A stretch of DNA of 64,000 bases from positions 216,070-280,069 of the forward strand of contig SSNU01000071.1 of NCBI GenBank assembly GCA_012064415.1, written 5' to 3'. The translations under genes were made by a program, and so were the position numbers. Position 1 is the stretch's first letter. Each line of letters starts with the position of its first letter. This DNA comes from Gyrodactylus bullatarudis (Eukaryota > Platyhelminthes > Monogenea > Gyrodactylidea > Gyrodactylidae). Of the stretch, positions 61,701-64,000 are shown in pieces. The notes beneath the pieces are model-generated. The model saw only the letters and a program-made list of their open reading frames with translations, had not been told where the DNA came from and searched no databases.

Positions 61701-61920
61701 ACGATTGCATTGAAATACACCGCCTCTCCCCTTTTGATATATTCAAGAAGAAAGGAATACACTTTTTAGTTTGTTCTTTTTTTCAAAATCATTTTAATCT
61801 GATCCTACTTTTCAGTTCGTCATGTCATTTTTGTGTGTTTTGTGCATTTCCTCGCTTGATTAGTCAAAGTTTTCTAATTTATATATCCATTTTTTCTGAA
61901 GAAGGAAAATACAATCTAAA

Positions 61921-62466
61921 ACTAGCTAGTTGATATAAAGATTTTTTATTTTTATTTAAAAATCTCAATATTTTCCTGCCGATTGTCATGATGAAATAAC
62001 CCAGTTATTTGTTTAAAAAGAAAATTAAACCTGAAAAAAATTTGACGATAAAAGTTTAGAGAATTTCGTCCAATTTAGTTATTTTGGATGGTTTTCATTC
62101 ATTGATAATTGGAAAATTAAAAAATTGGTTCAATATCACACAACAATTTTTTTGTGTGGATGGTGTCAAAACTATGTTGGTGTTGAGTAGGGTAATACAA
62201 AATTTTATTTTCTCCTATTTTTCTTTAGAATATTCAAAAAAATTCATTGAAAAAATCATGGAGCGTGTTCAAAAATTGGCTTTTTCAATTGAGATTTTGT
62301 ATATCAGAACAAACTCGAAAACTTATGGGAAAAAATGCTTAATTTTCGATCATCTTCAAAATGAGATTAAGGCGAGGAATAGTTGAAAAATCTGGCATAA
62401 TAGTAGTTAGAAGCGTTGCCTCACAAATAATCGGCTTGAATAGTAAATTCTCATCTTTGTATCAAC
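61921..62466. repeat. foldback-ended element containing a family C repeat
   Basis: Left end 'ctagctagttgatataaaga', right end 'tctcatctttgtatcaactc'. The ends resemble family A termini. The middle (62,240-62,395) is the family C repeat seen at 32.7 kb, so family C may be the interior of such elements. Confidence 0.45.
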
Positions 62467-63629
62467 TCAACTACACAATTTTTCATACAGAATTACTAGA
62501 CAAATTTGTGTAATTTGACCAATATGAAAAAATGCAGATAAATATTCTGAACACTATCGTCTTTTTATGATAATCGTATTAGAGGGAAAATATTCTTCCT
62601 GTTCATATTTATGCGTCTCATTTTTTCACTAGAAAAAGTAGAGAATATACGATATTTTTATCAATTATCATGGGGCGGGGGAAATAAAAACATTTTCACT
62701 GTCCGTTTTTTCCTGGCTATTTTATAATATTTTTATGTCACTGCAATAAAAATGTTCAGATTATTCCTGTTCATCTCTCTGATCTTGTCTCTTGTTCTTG
62801 TAATCTTCAAATATTTTATAATGAGAGGCTTTTTGAAATCATTCAAAAATTTAACAGTGCTATTATAAACCAGGATCAAGATTCTCTTTGATAATCTTTA
62901 GTAGAGATAAGTTTTCTATGACATTGGTTTTTAGCTGAGCAACCGATGGCATAGGTATTTTGAAGGAAATAAGAAGATGCCAGATTTTTTCTCAAATTAT
63001 AATCTCTATTTCGGACATACCCATCAGTGTGATACATGAAAAATATAAAGAGATGGCGTTATCGGTTCAAAATGAAAAAAATTCGAAACTTTTTTTAGCT
63101 GAGAATCTATATATCATAGAAATCATTAGTAAGATTGATGCCGATCGATTCTGAACTCACATAAAAATATAGATTTGGCTCCAAAGTAGAACAATCTTTC
63201 TCGTGAACGAATCATAATGCCAATAACGGAGAGTAGTTTCTTTTGCTACCCCTATCTTGAGTTGATTTGTTAATCTACGCTTATTTAGTTCAAGTATTTT
63301 AAAGTTCAAATAAATTACTCTATTTAAAGTCTACATTTAATCTCACAAGTTCTACTCTGACTTTAACCCTGTCCTTTTTCAACAAACTCTAAATATACTT
63401 TTAGATTTAATCGGTACTTCCCTTTATGGAGATACTCTTGTTAAGATAGATTATTCATGAATGAGAATTTGTATAAAAGATATAATTTCTGATAATGATC
63501 TCACCAGATCGATAACTCTATTCTTTTTCTCACTCACGAATGCACATTTTCAAATTTCTAATACTAAAATATTTCACACTTAGAGTCCTACAGTGAGTTT
63601 ATTCAAACAAAGTTTATTCTCAAAGCCGA

Positions 63630-63655
63630 TATATATATATAAATATATGCTCAAA
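63630..63655. repeat. short TA microsatellite
   Basis: 'gatatatatatataaatata' tract, a simple repeat in the CYRI intron. Confidence 0.6.
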
Positions 63656-64000
63656 GCTTTGTACAAAGTATTTATTTGCTTTTCAAAAAGAATAATTTGG
63701 GTTACTTCTAAATTATTGGCATTCCGTAAAGATAAGTTGATGTTCCTTTTTCTAATTTAAAAGGGGCTTTAGAGAATAACCCCGCAGAGAGATCTCTAGA
63801 TGATTAGACTGGGGTGTGTGTATTACAGACAAAATTACAAGCATTATTAAATGCATGTCTAAATGAAAGAAAAGGAATAGTAGTTGTCTACGCTAAAGTT
63901 GTCGTTTTAATTTTATTACACTGCATTAGCTTGTCATTTCCTTCTTGTTTCTCTGTTGTTGTGTTTGTGGCATAGATCCTCTTGTCTACTGTCAAAAGAT

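Larger units (their letters stand above)
56911..64000. other. CYRI intron (at least 7 kb), repeats only
   Basis: The next CYRI exon should encode the region after MSLFYAQATPMLHL, but no match was seen. Open frames here (for example 58279-58566 and 60729-61040) are mostly Ile/Phe/Lys-rich. The one at 60729-61040 has a hydrophobic core (LLIPIEILFITFKITTALPS) and cannot be excluded as real, but has no splice or start support. Confidence 0.45.

Noticed and set aside
1..64000. CRISPR arrays, operons, prophage, rRNA or tRNA genes
   Set aside because: Sequence is clearly intron-bearing animal DNA; repeats are transposon-type and I saw no cloverleaf or rRNA core.

Overview
This is about 64 kb of AT-rich animal nuclear DNA, most likely from an arthropod. 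A crustacean such as a copepod is my guess, based on the mix of Penelope-like, KRBA2/Ginger-like, hAT and Tc1/mariner relics; no single marker proves it. Genes have GT-AG introns, no operons, and long TE-filled introns alternating with extremely short ones.

Layout. 1-26 kb is gene-poor and repeat-rich: a broken Tc1/mariner transposase at the left edge, a candidate multi-pass membrane protein gene (about 2.1-4.0 kb), coding-like fragments at 5.0-5.7 kb, several long foldback elements, a hAT deletion derivative with an 8-bp target-site duplication (TSD), two Penelope-like elements (PLEs) tail to tail, a Ginger/KRBA2-like element with long terminal inverted repeats (TIRs), and a Mutator-like (MULE) deletion derivative with a 9-bp TSD. 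26-34.5 kb holds a six-exon plus-strand gene for a 560-residue, apparently disordered Ser/Asn/Gln/Pro-rich protein. 34.8-35.3 kb holds a small minus-strand gene (115 residues). It is head to head with a complete 11-exon ABCG half-transporter of the ABCG1/ABCG4 type (35.4-53.0 kb), whose introns carry a second hAT copy, foldback elements and a nearly full-length degenerate PLE. 54.4-56.0 kb is a minus-strand gene (330 residues, four exons) head to head with the first four exons of CYRI (FAM49), the Rac1-binding negative regulator of the WAVE complex, whose 3' part lies beyond the window. 57-64 kb is CYRI intron with repeats.

The most striking observation is a set of ultra-short introns (25, 26, 27, 32, 35, 36, 38, 39, 40 and 41 nt) next to introns of several kb. 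The 25-nt one in CYRI and the 35- and 36-nt ones in ABCG are fixed by protein homology on both sides. The other genes in the set have no recognised homologue, so their introns rest on reading-frame continuity and GT-AG signals. All exon models were built by hand from reading frame, splice signals and family knowledge; none has transcript support here.
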